Below, in pieces: positions 23,937 to 33,652 of a DNA stretch of 37,507 nucleotides. The stretch's first letter is position 1. Each line of letters opens with the position of its first letter. Under the pieces are notes generated by a model. It worked only from the letters and a program-made list of their open reading frames with translations. It did no database searches and was not told where the DNA came from. This stretch comes from Hyphomicrobiales bacterium (GTDB lineage Bacteria; Pseudomonadota; Alphaproteobacteria; Rhizobiales; Rhizobiaceae), in assembly GCA_900468065.1 (NCBI GenBank), contig UBTA01000144.1, positions 1 to 37,507 on the forward strand, given 5' to 3'. A program made the position numbers and the translations under genes.

Positions 23937-26018
23937 ATGCGTATACACTATTGCTTGCTTGGTATCTTCCTGGCAATCGCACCATCCGCATATGCTCTGG
24001 AAACCGAATCGCCGCCCGTCTTGGCGCCACTACAGCAACAGGCGCAAGCGGCTCGCTTGAGCGCGCAGTTTCTGACGCGTTTTGGCTACAGGCCCATTCC
24101 GCTCGATGATGTCTTGTCGGCCAAGATTATGACGCGGTTCGTCAAGTCCCTGGATCCAGACCGGGCGCTGTTTCTGCAGTCGGACATCGATAGGTTCATG
24201 GCTGACAGCACAAAGATCGACGATGCCATCAAACGTGAAGACCTGCGGATCCCGTTTTCGATTTTCAACGTATACGAACAGCGTGTCGTCGACCGGATGG
24301 ACTATGCGCGCACCTTGCTCACACAGAACTTCGATTTCAGTGTGCAGGAAGCGTATTCCTTGTCGCGCGACGAAGCGCCTTGGGCGCAATCCGAAGCCGA
24401 AAGCGATGATCTCTGGCGAAAACGCGTCAAAGGCGACTGGCTGCGGCTGAAGCTGGCGGGAAAAACGGACACGGTCATTCGCGATACGCTCGGCAAACGC
24501 TATCAGAATTCCCTTGAGCGTGCTTTCAAGTACAAGAGCGACGACGTTTTCCAGTCCTTCATGGGTGCCTATACGACGTCGGTTGACCCGCACACGGACT
24601 ATTTCGGCGCGAGGGCTTCAGCGGAGTTCGATATTTCCATGAAGCTGTCGCTGGTTGGTATCGGGGCAGTCTTGCAGGAACGCGATGACTACACGACGAT
24701 CCGTGAACTCGTGCCAGGCGGCCCGGCGCAATTGTCGGGCAAGCTTACGGTCGGGGACCGCATTACCGGTGTCGGTCAAGGCAAGGACGGTCCGGTAAAG
24801 GAAGTTGTGGGCATGCGCCTTGATGAAATCGTGCAATTGATACGGGGGAAAAAGGATTCTGTCGTACGTTTGGACATCTTGCCAGCGGATGCCGGGCCAG
24901 ATGGCAGCCACCGTATCATCAGTCTGACGCGCGATAAGATAAGCCTCGAAAAGCAGGCTGCCAGGAAGACCACCCTTTCCATAAAGGATGGCGGGACGAC
25001 GCGCAAAATCGGGGTCATTACTCTGCCGGCGTTTTATGAAGACTTCGAAGCGCGGCGAAAAGGCGACCCGGATTACAGAAGTGCAAGCCGCGATGTCGCC
25101 AAGCTTCTCGGTGAACTGAAGGAAGACGATGTCGAAGGCGTCCTGATCGATTTACGCAACAACGGCGGCGGGTCGTTGACGGAGGCGATTGAATTGACGG
25201 GTCTATTCGTCGGAAAGGGCCCGGTGGTTCAGCAACGCGCTGCCAACGGCAAGGTAGAGGTCGAAAGCTATGATCGTCCCATAGCTGCCTGGGCTGGTCC
25301 GGTTGGTGTTTTGATCAATCGCGGTTCGGCGTCGGCTTCCGAGATTTTTGCAGCAGCGATACAGGACTACGGCCGTGGTGTGATCATCGGCGAACCCAGT
25401 TTTGGCAAAGGCACTGTGCAAACTGTGGTTGATCTTGACAAGGCAGCCAACAATAGCAAACCGAAATTCGGCCAGCTGAAATTGACGATTGCCCAGTTTT
25501 TCCGTGTAAACGGCGGAACGACGCAGCTCCACGGCGTCACGCCTGATATCACCTTGCCGGGTCTTTCAGATACGAAGAGCTTTGGTGAAGCCAGCTATGA
25601 CAACGCTCTGCCATGGAAACAGATCAAGCCAGCGAAATATGCGCCTGCCGGTGATATGGCGGTTTTGCTGCCTCAACTGCAAAAGCGGCATGATGCTCGG
25701 GTGCGAAACGATGGGGATTTCCAACGCTTTGTGGAAGACGTTGCCGAACTGAGAGCGCAGCGCGAGAAAGGCGTCGTCTCTCTCAATCTAACCGAACGTC
25801 GCAATGAACTGGCTGCTCAGGCAACTCGTCTTAAGGCACGCGCGCAGATAAACGACGGTGTGGACTTTGGTGACGATGATGGGCTGCAAGCAAACGAGCG
25901 CAGCCTGAGCGCTGATATTGCCATTGAAAATGCCCGCAAGAACGCAAAAGATGTTTTGCTCAATGAAGCCGCCGCCATTCTTGCTGATGAAGCGGATTTG
26001 CAAAAAGGCGTGCAATAG
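23937..26018 (+). CDS. prc: Long-form periplasmic tail-specific protease (Prc/Tsp, peptidase S41A)
   Basis: A 693-aa periplasmic serine protease. A signal peptide (MRIHYCLLGIFLAIAPSAYA) is followed by the helical N-terminal domain typical of Prc (about 35-230), a PDZ domain (about 235-330), the S41 core and a C-terminal helical domain (about 575-690). The catalytic Ser/Lys dyad is readable by alignment to E. coli Prc: SASASEIFAAAIQDYGR (Ser466) and GEPSFGKGTVQ (Lys491, with Gln495), with the same 25- and 4-residue spacing. E. coli Prc is 682 aa, so the length fits the long form rather than the shorter CtpA common in alphaproteobacteria. Its role would be degrading or processing C-termini of envelope proteins. 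GGAAG precedes the start. Confidence 0.92.
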   Translation: MRIHYCLLGIFLAIAPSAYALETESPPVLAPLQQQAQAARLSAQFLTRFGYRPIPLDDVLSAKIMTRFVKSLDPDRALFLQSDIDRFMADSTKIDDAIKREDLRIPFSIFNVYEQRVVDRMDYARTLLTQNFDFSVQEAYSLSRDEAPWAQSEAESDDLWRKRVKGDWLRLKLAGKTDTVIRDTLGKRYQNSLERAFKYKSDDVFQSFMGAYTTSVDPHTDYFGARASAEFDISMKLSLVGIGAVLQERDDYTTIRELVPGGPAQLSGKLTVGDRITGVGQGKDGPVKEVVGMRLDEIVQLIRGKKDSVVRLDILPADAGPDGSHRIISLTRDKISLEKQAARKTTLSIKDGGTTRKIGVITLPAFYEDFEARRKGDPDYRSASRDVAKLLGELKEDDVEGVLIDLRNNGGGSLTEAIELTGLFVGKGPVVQQRAANGKVEVESYDRPIAAWAGPVGVLINRGSASASEIFAAAIQDYGRGVIIGEPSFGKGTVQTVVDLDKAANNSKPKFGQLKLTIAQFFRVNGGTTQLHGVTPDITLPGLSDTKSFGEASYDNALPWKQIKPAKYAPAGDMAVLLPQLQKRHDARVRNDGDFQRFVEDVAELRAQREKGVVSLNLTERRNELAAQATRLKARAQINDGVDFGDDDGLQANERSLSADIAIENARKNAKDVLLNEAAAILADEADLQKGVQ

Positions 26019-26362
26019 GCAGCCACTCAACAATTGGAAGACTCGGTGGAAAATTGGCCACTTGCGGTGGCATGACTGGAAAACATAGGCAAACATACTC
26101 ACTATGATCTCCCACCGATGTGGGGTTTCATCAGCCTCTGCCGAGCCAGACGGCGCCTGTATGATGCAGGCGCCGTTCGCGATTGTGAAACCGTATGTTC
26201 GAACGCAGGATCAAATCGTCAGCGCAGAATGATCGTTGAGCCACGTGGTTTCCGAAAAAGAAGGGGCTAAGGCACGGCAAAGCCTGGATACCCATGGCTT
26301 TCCAGTCTGGGTCAGAGCAGAGTTGGTCCGAGGCTGTGATACTTGATCGCAGCGCCTCTTCT
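26019..26362. other. Intergenic between convergent prc and mocA-like genes
   Basis: About 340 bases with one strong hairpin (26150-26176). No supported gene; a minus-strand frame at 26131-26385 lacks gene-like composition and a ribosome site. Confidence 0.4.
26150..26176. terminator. Strong GC hairpin between convergent genes
   Basis: A 10-bp stem ACGGCGCCTG/CAGGCGCCGT with a 7-nt loop (TATGATG). It sits between the ends of prc and the catabolic operon and is probably a bidirectional terminator. Confidence 0.65.
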
Positions 26363-27496
26363 TCAGAGGTGATTTGCACCCTCATCGACCTCGATCCAGG
26401 CCCCTACATCAAACGATCGTGCCATCGCATGGACGGTCTGCTCGATGCGCAAGCCCTGCCTGAAATCGATCGCCGAAAATGGCTCGCCCGCGATGGCGCG
26501 GATCAGTTCGTGGCATTCGATGATTTTCAGGTCATTGAAACCGAGACCATGACCGGGCGCCGGGATGAATTGACCGTATGGTGCATGAGAGGGTGCCGTC
26601 AGGACGCGCCGAAAGCCTTGTTCGGTGGTATTGCCGTCAGCCTGATAGAGTTCGAACTCGTTCATGCGTTCCTGGTCATAAAGGATCGAGCCCTTGGATC
26701 CATAGATCTGGACCGCGATGCGGCCTTTTCGGCCCCAGGCAGCGCGGTTGGCCATGAGCACAGCGGAGATACCATTGTCGAGCCGCATCAGGATATTGGC
26801 GCCATCATGGTTTTCCACCGCCCGGCGGCCCCCTTCCTTCAAGGGACGGTCGGCGTAGGGCTTCGTCATGTCGGCGATGACCGAACGGACATGGCCCAAA
26901 AGATACCAGAGCAGGGACAGGGGATGCACCGCGAAATCGTCCAGTGCGCCATAGCCCGCCGATCGCTCGCTCTTCCAGTAGAAGGCGGCCTCTGGATCGG
27001 CCATGAAATCCTCGTCCATCTCGACACGGACGTGGTTGATGGCACCGATCGCGCCATCATCAATCAGCGTCTTCATGTGGCGCAGGATCGGGTTCTGAAT
27101 ATAGTTGTAGCCCATGATGGCAACCCTGCCGGATGTCTCGACGGCTTTCAGCATCCGTTGGGCATCGGGAAATGCAGGCGACATCGGTTTTTCGCACCAG
27201 ACATGTTTGCCGGCTTCGAGTGCTGCAATGGCCATCTCGGCATGGAACTGGTTGGGCGTGGTGACCGAGACGACATCGACATCCTTGTCGTCGATCAACC
27301 GGCGCCAGTCAGCCGTTGCCTTTTCAAAGCCAAATTCATCCGCGCGCACGGTCGCAAGCTCCGCATTGGCTTCCGCCAGATGCACCAGCCTTGGGCGAGA
27401 GACGTCGCCGAAGACCGTTTTGACCGCGTTCCAGGCCAGCGCATGGCACTTGCCCATGTACCCCGTACCGATCAGGCCGACGCCCAATGGTTTCAT
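26363..27496 (-). CDS. mocA: Gfo/Idh/MocA-family NAD(P)-dependent dehydrogenase (MocA-like)
   Basis: A 377-aa oxidoreductase. The Rossmann fingerprint is GLIGTGYMGKCHALAW (G10-x-G12-x-x-G15), and the family motif WCEKPMSP (EKP at 102-104) supplies the catalytic Lys. The C-terminal alpha/beta domain contains MGYNYIQNPILRHMK. MocA from the rhizopine cluster named this family; members oxidise ring hydroxyls of inositols, inosamines or sugars. It is the last gene of a minus-strand run after a sugar ABC importer and lies 33 bases from the permease, so it probably acts on the imported compound. The ATG at 27496 follows GGGGA; the longer frame to 27514 is less likely. Exact substrate not readable. 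Confidence 0.85.
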   Translation of the reverse strand: MKPLGVGLIGTGYMGKCHALAWNAVKTVFGDVSRPRLVHLAEANAELATVRADEFGFEKATADWRRLIDDKDVDVVSVTTPNQFHAEMAIAALEAGKHVWCEKPMSPAFPDAQRMLKAVETSGRVAIMGYNYIQNPILRHMKTLIDDGAIGAINHVRVEMDEDFMADPEAAFYWKSERSAGYGALDDFAVHPLSLLWYLLGHVRSVIADMTKPYADRPLKEGGRRAVENHDGANILMRLDNGISAVLMANRAAWGRKGRIAVQIYGSKGSILYDQERMNEFELYQADGNTTEQGFRRVLTAPSHAPYGQFIPAPGHGLGFNDLKIIECHELIRAIAGEPFSAIDFRQGLRIEQTVHAMARSFDVGAWIEVDEGANHL

Positions 27497-27529
27497 GTCG
27501 ATTATCCCCGTCAACTATCCTGCAGTCCG

Positions 27530-28555
27530 TCAGACTGTCTTGCGCTTCTTCTGCCTGTAGACATCGACCACGACCGCAGCAACGATGATCATGCCTTTGA
27601 CGATCTCCTGGTAGTATGCGTCCACCCGCAGGAATGTGAAACCGGAGGTCATCACACCGAGGATGACCGTGCCGATGACCGTGCCGGTGATGCGCCCGAC
27701 GCCACCGGCAAGCGATGTGCCGCCGATGACGGCGGCGGCGATCGCATCAAGTTCGTACATAACACCCATGCCGGCTTGTGCCGTCTGGGCACGGGCAGCG
27801 GTGACGACGCCGGCGAGGCCCGCCAGCATGCCGGCAATGGCGTAAACCTTGATCAGATGCGCCTCGACATTGATGCCGGAGACGCGGGCCGCCTGGACAT
27901 TGGCGCCGATCGCATAGGTGAACTTGCCATAGCGGGTATAGCGCAGGGCGATATGGAAGATGAGAGCGACGACGAGGAAGACGATGACCGGCCAGATGCC
28001 CGTGCCGATGAAGGTGAACTGATCCGTCAGCCCCGATACCGGCTGGCCCTTGGTGTACCATTTCGACAGGCCACGCGCAGATACCATCATACCCAGCGTC
28101 GCGATGAAGGGGGGTATTTTCGTTTTTGCAATCAGCCAGCCGTTGATCAGGCCGGCAAGCAGACCGACAGCGAGCCCCAGACCGATCGGCACGATGGCCG
28201 GTAGGTCGGTCAGCGAGGGAAAGAGCGCGCGCGGCCAGGTCGATGACTGCGCGACGCTGGCGGCAATCATTGCCGTGACGCCGACAACGGAGCCGGAGGA
28301 AAGATCGATGCCGCCGGTAATGATCACCTGCGTGACGCCGACTGAGATGATGCCGATGACGGCCACCTGCAGGATCATGATCGTTAGGCGCTGGCTGTTC
28401 ATCAGGAAGCTCTGGCCGACGAAAATCCAGCCTAGCACTTCATAGACCAGCGCGATGCCGATCAGCACCAGGAAGATGTTGAATTCCGGCGGAATGCGCC
28501 GCTTGCTGGCCGACGACGATGCCGTTGCGGCCGAGGCTTCTATCTTGGTGCTCAT
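27530..28555 (-). CDS. Sugar/polyol ABC transporter permease (RbsC family)
   Basis: A 341-aa inner-membrane permease with about 8-10 hydrophobic segments, starting at FNIFLVLIGIALVYEVLGW. Family motifs include GGIDLSSGSVVG, TLGMMVSARGLSKWYT and the C-terminal AAAVIGGTSLAGGVGRITGTVIG loop that contacts the ATPase. Such proteins act as a dimer with an RbsA-type double ATPase. CAGGGAGGAC stands just before the ATG at 28555; an upstream TTG frame is less likely. It lies 37 bases after the ATPase stop, in one operon with it. Confidence 0.93.
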   Translation of the reverse strand: MSTKIEASAATASSSASKRRIPPEFNIFLVLIGIALVYEVLGWIFVGQSFLMNSQRLTIMILQVAVIGIISVGVTQVIITGGIDLSSGSVVGVTAMIAASVAQSSTWPRALFPSLTDLPAIVPIGLGLAVGLLAGLINGWLIAKTKIPPFIATLGMMVSARGLSKWYTKGQPVSGLTDQFTFIGTGIWPVIVFLVVALIFHIALRYTRYGKFTYAIGANVQAARVSGINVEAHLIKVYAIAGMLAGLAGVVTAARAQTAQAGMGVMYELDAIAAAVIGGTSLAGGVGRITGTVIGTVILGVMTSGFTFLRVDAYYQEIVKGMIIVAAVVVDVYRQKKRKTV

Positions 28556-28592
28556 GTCTGTCCTCCCTGATGGTATTTCTAAAAGCGCGCCA

Positions 28593-30131
28593 TCACTGCG
28601 CTGCAAGTTCCATGACCTTGACCTGGGTCGCTTCTGCCCGGTTAAGGAATCCTGTGACCCGGCCCTCGTGCATCACCATGATGCGGTCGCTCATGCCAAG
28701 AACCTCCGGCATTTCCGACGAGATCATGATGACTGCAACGCCGTCGCGGGCGAGTTCTGTCACCAGCCGGTGAATTTCCGCCTTGGCGCCGACATCGATA
28801 CCGCGCGTCGGCTCATCGAGAATGAGGATGCGCGGGTTGGTCAAAAGCCAGCGGCCGATCAATGCCTTCTGCTGGTTGCCGCCCGAGAGGTTCTCGATGC
28901 GCTCGTGCAGGTTCGGGGTCTTGACCCTAAGCTTGCGGGCCATTTCCTCGCATTTGGCTGAGACGGCCTTCTGGTCGACAAAGCCCATCTTGACGAACTT
29001 GTCCTGCAAAACCGCGATCTGCATGTTTTCCAGGACATCAAGGATCAGCAGGCAGCCGGTATCCTTGCGATCTTCCGTGAGGAAAGCCATGCGGTTGCGG
29101 ATGGCTTCCGTCGGTGAACCGACCTTCACGGCCTTGCCGCTGATCTCAATCGTGCCGGAGCTTGCCGGCGTCACGCCGAACAGCGTTTCGGCCACATTCG
29201 AGCGACCAGAACCGACTAGGCCCGCAACTCCAAGGATTTCGCCAGCGCGTACATCGAAGGATACATCGTGGAAGACGTCTTTCAGACAGAGGTCTTTCAC
29301 CGATAGAACGACATCGCCGATCGGCACCACTTCCTTCGGGAACATCTGGGTAATCTCGCGGCCGACCATCATCTTGATGATGTCGTCGCGGGTCACGTCA
29401 GCGGAGGCATGTGTACCGATGTATTTTCCGTCGCGGAACACGGAGAACTCGTCGGCGATCTCGAACAGCTCGTTCATCTTGTGGGTGATGTAGACGATGC
29501 CGATGCCCTGGCTGCGCAGGTCGCGGATAATGGTGAAGAGATGGGCGACTTCGCGCTCGGTCAGCGCCGATGTCGGCTCGTCCATGATCAACACGTCGGA
29601 TTCGTAAGACACTGCCTTGGCGATCTCGACCATCTGACGATTGGCGATCGAAAGATCACGGACCTCGGCTTGCGGATCAAGTGCAATGTTCAGGCGCTTG
29701 AAGAGCGCGGCCGTCTTGCGGTTCATCTCGCCGTGGTCGACGAACCCGAACCGGGTGAGGGGTTCGCGGCGGATCCAGATATTTTCGGCGACCGTCATAA
29801 ACGACATCAGGTTGAGCTCCTGATGGATCATCGCGATGCCGTTTTCGAGCGCATCGAGCGGCGATTTCAGTTGGATGTCGACACCCTTGAACTTCACCTG
29901 GCCCTTGTCGGGCGTGTAGATGCCGGCAAGGATTTTCATCAATGTCGATTTACCAGCGCCATTTTCACCCATCAGCGCATGCACGGTGCCCCGCTTCAGC
30001 CGGAACGACACGTCATCGAGCGCCACGACGCCCGGAAATTCCTTGCGAACGCCTTCAACGGCGAGAAGATATTCGGCATTGGGTACTGCGCCACTGGCAC
30101 GTACGGCTGCCATCGTTGTCGGACTGACCAT
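28593..30131 (-). CDS. Sugar ABC transporter ATP-binding protein with two ATPase domains (RbsA/MglA family)
   Basis: A 512-aa peripheral ATPase. The first domain has Walker [10 protein letters not shown], the Q-loop region MIHQELNLM, signature [11 protein letters not shown] and Walker [12 protein letters not shown]. The second has the degenerate Walker [10 protein letters not shown] usual for this family, signature [11 protein letters not shown] and [12 protein letters not shown]. This matches importers of ribose, galactose and inositols. The ATG at 30131 follows GGGAGGC at 8 nt; a longer frame to 30227 would start inside the intergenic region. It lies between the binding-protein gene and the permease gene. 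Confidence 0.95.
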   Translation of the reverse strand: MVSPTTMAAVRASGAVPNAEYLLAVEGVRKEFPGVVALDDVSFRLKRGTVHALMGENGAGKSTLMKILAGIYTPDKGQVKFKGVDIQLKSPLDALENGIAMIHQELNLMSFMTVAENIWIRREPLTRFGFVDHGEMNRKTAALFKRLNIALDPQAEVRDLSIANRQMVEIAKAVSYESDVLIMDEPTSALTEREVAHLFTIIRDLRSQGIGIVYITHKMNELFEIADEFSVFRDGKYIGTHASADVTRDDIIKMMVGREITQMFPKEVVPIGDVVLSVKDLCLKDVFHDVSFDVRAGEILGVAGLVGSGRSNVAETLFGVTPASSGTIEISGKAVKVGSPTEAIRNRMAFLTEDRKDTGCLLILDVLENMQIAVLQDKFVKMGFVDQKAVSAKCEEMARKLRVKTPNLHERIENLSGGNQQKALIGRWLLTNPRILILDEPTRGIDVGAKAEIHRLVTELARDGVAVIMISSEMPEVLGMSDRIMVMHEGRVTGFLNRAEATQVKVMELAAQ

Positions 30132-30284
30132 GTAATGATGCCTCCCTGTCGCCTTAAATGGCCGGGACCTGCGCCTTCGAGCGGCACGGTCTCCTCTTCG
30201 TTTTCGTTGCGCGGCGCAAATGCGCACGTCATCACCGAAACCGGGCAGTCCGGGGCGCGGATCAACGCGCCCCGGGGATCAGGC

Positions 30285-31214
30285 TCAGTTCTTTGCCTGA
30301 TAGTCCTTGAGGTTGGCCGGGGTGACCAGTTCGAAAGGAATATAGACCTTCTTTTCGACAGTTTCGCCGCGGGCAAACTTCAGGGCGGCGTCAAGCGCAC
30401 CCTTGCCCTGGCCGGCGGCGTTCTGGAACACCGTCACATCGAGGTCACCTGCTGCCATGGCGGCAAGTGCGTCCTGCGTCGCGTCGACGCCGCCGATAAC
30501 GACCTTGTCCATCGGACGGCCGGCAGCTTTGAGCGCCTGAATGGCGCCGATCGCCATTTCGTCGTTGTTGGCGATGACGGCATCGAATTCGAGACCGGCC
30601 GAAAGCCAGTTGGTCATCAGGTCGGCGCCCTGGGTACGCGACCAGTTTGCAGTCTGCTCTTCAACGACGGTGATGCCCTTGCAGGTGTCCGTTGCCAAGA
30701 CGTCATGGATATCTTTGGTGCGCATGCGCGCAGCCTGGTTGGAAAGCTCGCCCATCATGACGACGGCCTTGCCCTTGCCGCCCAGAAGCTTGCACACTTC
30801 CTGAGTTTCGAGCGTGCCGGACTCAACTTCGTTGGATGCAACGAATGCCTGCTTTTCCGGGAGCGTGTCGATGTTGATCGGTTCGCGGTTGACGTATACC
30901 AGCGGAATGCCCGCATCGGCCGCGATCTTCGACATGGCGGCAGTCGCGTCGGTATCGACGGGGTTGACGACGATTGCATCGACGCCGGCGGCAATGAAGT
31001 TCTGGATCTGGCTCTGCTGTTTGGCAACGTCGTTCTGAGCGTCTTCGACCTGCAGCGTGACGCCATCGAGCGTCTTGGCATAATCCTGCATGCCGTTGCG
31101 CAAAACGGTCAGGAAGTTGTCATCGAACAGGGCCATCGAAACGCCGACGTTTTCGGCATGTGCCGCTGTCGACATCATCACAGCCAGGGCTGCGCCCATA
31201 ATCATTTTCTTCAT
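30285..31214 (-). CDS. mocB: Periplasmic sugar/polyol-binding protein (MocB-like, pentose-binding cluster 4)
   Basis: A 309-aa periplasmic binding protein. Signal peptide MKKMIMGAALAVMMSTAAHA is followed by ENVGVSMALFDDNFL. The ribose-binding-protein fold is evident from QQSQIQNFIAAGVDAIVVNPVDTDA and from DAVIANNDEMAIGAIQALKAAGR. The rhizopine-binding protein MocB belongs to this group, and the neighbours are moc-like, so an inositol-type ligand is likely; an ordinary sugar ligand cannot be ruled out. GGAGG lies before the ATG at 31214. It is the first gene of the transporter run, with its own upstream region of about 240 bases containing a palindrome. Confidence 0.85.
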   Translation of the reverse strand: MKKMIMGAALAVMMSTAAHAENVGVSMALFDDNFLTVLRNGMQDYAKTLDGVTLQVEDAQNDVAKQQSQIQNFIAAGVDAIVVNPVDTDATAAMSKIAADAGIPLVYVNREPINIDTLPEKQAFVASNEVESGTLETQEVCKLLGGKGKAVVMMGELSNQAARMRTKDIHDVLATDTCKGITVVEEQTANWSRTQGADLMTNWLSAGLEFDAVIANNDEMAIGAIQALKAAGRPMDKVVIGGVDATQDALAAMAAGDLDVTVFQNAAGQGKGALDAALKFARGETVEKKVYIPFELVTPANLKDYQAKN

Positions 31215-31365
31215 GATGTAGTTCCTCCACAAAACGGTGACCGGCGACCACCCTCCACGAGCCGGAGGCACCCCGTTTCCGGTGGTGCCCAATTTCCGTA
31301 ACCCACCTCTCCCAGGCGGGGCCTTGTATCAAAACAGAATAAACAAACCGCTATGCTGTTAATAC

Positions 31366-31379
31366 GGAATATGTATTCC
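31366..31379. promoter_or_regulatory. Palindrome GGAATA-TG-TATTCC upstream of the binding-protein gene
   Basis: A perfect 6-bp dyad with a 2-nt centre in AT-rich DNA, 150 bases before the binding-protein start. It is a likely operator for a dimeric regulator such as the LacI-type protein of this locus; the assignment is inference. Confidence 0.45.
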
Positions 31380-31452
31380 ATTTTATGCTTTCGTCGTCAA
31401 GGGCGTTTCAACTGATAATCGAGCCAGTGCACGAGATAGAACGTACCTGAAA

Positions 31453-32265
31453 TCATGCCGTGGCCGAGAGGTAGCCCATGCTCTGGCTGACGGCGGCCTT
31501 GATATCGGCGAATTGATGCACAGTCGGCGAAAATGGCTCGAAGGAGAAAAGCCCGTCATAACCGCTTTCCCGGAGCTTCCGGACCTGGCCCGCATTGTCC
31601 AGGCGGTCGGAGGCATCGACGAGGATACGATGCGGATCGCGCATGTCGTTCACCGCAACATCCAGGTCGGCAACGCCAGATATGTGAACCAGACCGGTCA
31701 TTCGCGGATGGATTGTTTCTTCTCCTGCGAGATGGTGGTGGAATGTATCGTGCACGATTTGGAACGTTCCTTCGCCCGCGATTGCACGAATGGCCTCGAC
31801 TGCCTCGGTTTTGGAGCGCAAGGAGCAGATTTCGAAACCGAGCGGCTCGACCAAGCCTGTAATCCCGGCTTTCTCAAGCATCGGCCTTAACGCGGTCAGC
31901 GCGTGTTGGAGGTTGGCCTGCCGCTCGCCATCCTTTTGGCCACTGCCATCGTTGACGGGAACGAGAACCAGTGCCTTTGCGCCACAGTCAAGCGCATAGG
32001 TGATAAGGTCTTGCGCCTCGCTGGCGCGATCATCCGTCCATTCGTTGAACCGTTGCAGTGCATTGATCGAGACGATTGTCTGCCCATGTTTCTCGGCCAG
32101 CGCCTTGACTGCCGCGGAAGATGTTCCGTCAATAATGGCGTTGCCGGCAAGATCATTGCGAATTTCGACTGAAGAAATGCCGAGCGATGTGGCGAGCGCA
32201 AAGAACTCTTCCAAAGGTAGCGTCGGCGCGGTCATGTGGTTGAGGGCAAATGAAAGGGTCGTCAC
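31453..32265 (-). CDS. mocC: Sugar/inositol isomerase-epimerase family protein (MocC-like)
   Basis: A 270-aa TIM-barrel protein of the xylose-isomerase-like (IolE/MocC) family. Readable elements are the start SFALNHMTAPTLPLEEFFAL, the strand SSVEIRND, VSINALQRFNEW, the metal-site strands TGLVEPLGFE and FQIVHDTFHHHLAG, and the C-terminal FSFEPFSP with the last acidic ligand. It would isomerise or dehydrate a ring intermediate made by the MocA-like enzyme. The start is a GTG at 32265 with AGGAGG 6 nt upstream; the open frame extends to 32355 without a better site. It precedes the transporter genes on the same strand. Confidence 0.82.
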   Translation of the reverse strand: MTTLSFALNHMTAPTLPLEEFFALATSLGISSVEIRNDLAGNAIIDGTSSAAVKALAEKHGQTIVSINALQRFNEWTDDRASEAQDLITYALDCGAKALVLVPVNDGSGQKDGERQANLQHALTALRPMLEKAGITGLVEPLGFEICSLRSKTEAVEAIRAIAGEGTFQIVHDTFHHHLAGEETIHPRMTGLVHISGVADLDVAVNDMRDPHRILVDASDRLDNAGQVRKLRESGYDGLFSFEPFSPTVHQFADIKAAVSQSMGYLSATA

Positions 32266-32459
32266 GGATTCCTCCTGCAAATTGATTTGAAAGGTGCGCC
32301 AAGTCGCGTAAAACTCATGCGGCGGACACCACGTTTTTCGAGATGTGAGGATCATCAGCTTATGCGGGACTAGTCAAAGTGGAAGACGACGACTTCTCTT
32401 GCATTCTTGAAAGAATTCATCATTGAAATGACGTGATTCTATCATTCCGGCGAGGCGCG

Positions 32460-33491
32460 CTAGATGTTTTCAGGCGTGAAGATATCAAATGGCAAGAAAG
32501 TCTGACCCGGCACGCCGGCAACGCCCCTGTCGATTGCGCCGACCATCAGGGCGACGAGTTCCCGCGTGAGATTGGCAACGGGTGTCGATATCGCCATGGT
32601 AACGATATCGTCGGCGAGCGCAGCACGTGATTCAGGCGTCAGTTCGTTGACCACAACAAGAAGCTTTCCCGCCAGGTTTTCTTCTGCGACGGCTGAAATC
32701 GCGCCCTCCATGCCCCCGCCACTGACGTAGAACCCAACGAGGTCGGGATGGCGCTGCAGCAGGTTCAGCGTCGCCTCATGTGTAATTTCGGCCGTCTCAA
32801 GATTGACCAGCGTATCCAGAACTTCAAACTCGGGAGCGTTTTCGCGAAAATAAGAACGGAAGCCGATTTCGCGCAGTTCATGTCCGTGGAACCGATGGCT
32901 TCCGACGAAAACGGCCACCTTTCCAGGCTTGCGAGCGGCCTTGCAGATCATCCAGGCTGCAGTACGGCCTGCTTTCCGGTTGTTGAGGCCCACATACCCT
33001 TCGCGTACACCCGTGGCGAAATCAGAGAGAAGCGAGAAGACGGGAATGCCGCGTTCCTTCAATTCCTCGACGGCCGTCGTTACAGCGGGATAATCCGGTC
33101 CCACAAGCGCAATTGCCTGATTGCGCGCCGCCATCGTTTTCAGCTTTTCTGTGATGGCAGCTGGCGTCGAGCTTGCGGCAAAATCAATCTGCGGCGTTAC
33201 GCGGATACCCGAGGCGGAAGATGCCGCATTTTCAATCTCCCTTGCCAAGGTCTGGTAGAAGAATTGGTTGGGCTTCTGCAGAATGAAGCCCAGCCGGTAC
33301 TGCGGCAGATCCTCAAACACCCGCTGACGCAGCAGGCCAACGGCATGGTAGCCGATCGATTTGGCCGCCTCATAAACCCGGCGCGCGGTCTCTTCGCGCA
33401 CACGGTGACGACCATTCAGGACCCGGTCCACCGTTGCCACGCTGACATTCGCGGCCTTGGCGAGATCGGTAATGGTTGGTCGTCCAGTCAT
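32460..33491 (-). CDS. LacI-family transcriptional regulator of the moc-like locus
   Basis: A 343-aa repressor-type regulator. The N-terminal helix-turn-helix and hinge (about 5-60: TITDLAKAANVSVATVDRVLNGR, then RRVYEAAKSIGY) are typical LacI, followed by a periplasmic-binding-like effector domain (about 65-330: YRLGFILQKPNQFFYQTLAREIE, and GFYVSGGGMEGAISAV). The ATG at 33491 has AGGAG at 6 nt; an earlier in-frame start at 33524 is unlikely. It is divergent from the mocD-like gene and is upstream of mocC on its own strand, so it sits where it can control both arms. The classical S. meliloti MocR is a GntR/aminotransferase type, so this regulator is a different solution. Confidence 0.92.
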   Translation of the reverse strand: MTGRPTITDLAKAANVSVATVDRVLNGRHRVREETARRVYEAAKSIGYHAVGLLRQRVFEDLPQYRLGFILQKPNQFFYQTLAREIENAASSASGIRVTPQIDFAASSTPAAITEKLKTMAARNQAIALVGPDYPAVTTAVEELKERGIPVFSLLSDFATGVREGYVGLNNRKAGRTAAWMICKAARKPGKVAVFVGSHRFHGHELREIGFRSYFRENAPEFEVLDTLVNLETAEITHEATLNLLQRHPDLVGFYVSGGGMEGAISAVAEENLAGKLLVVVNELTPESRAALADDIVTMAISTPVANLTRELVALMVGAIDRGVAGVPGQTFLPFDIFTPENI

Positions 33492-33541
33492 GTCCACTCC
33501 TGAGGTGTTCTTGCATTTTGTCATCGCATGAATGATGGCTT

Positions 33542-33558
33542 TTGATAGAATATATCAA
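33542..33558. promoter_or_regulatory. Palindrome TTGATA-GAATA-TATCAA in the divergent control region
   Basis: Perfect 6-bp arms with a 5-nt centre, between the LacI-type gene (start 33491) and the mocD-like gene (start 33653). The word TGATAGAAT inside it recurs on the minus strand at 32436-32444, upstream of the mocC-like gene. A probable operator; the binding protein is inferred to be the local LacI regulator. Confidence 0.5.
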
Positions 33559-33652
33559 GGCTGCATTGAGCTCAGGGCAAAGTCAACCTATCCTCATGAC
33601 CACAGAACAGCAGAGCGGCATCCTGTGCCGGAATGGGGTCAGGGAGGATCAG

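Noticed and set aside
26131..26385. Minus-strand frame after the MocA-like gene
   Set aside because: Overlaps the end of that gene and the terminator hairpin; no ribosome site.
26294..28204. 636-codon plus-strand open frame
   Set aside because: Antisense to the MocA-like dehydrogenase and permease genes; His/Asp-rich shadow without family motifs.
29409..31301. 630-codon plus-strand open frame
   Set aside because: It runs antisense to the ATPase and binding-protein genes, which are unmistakable; a GC-rich shadow frame.
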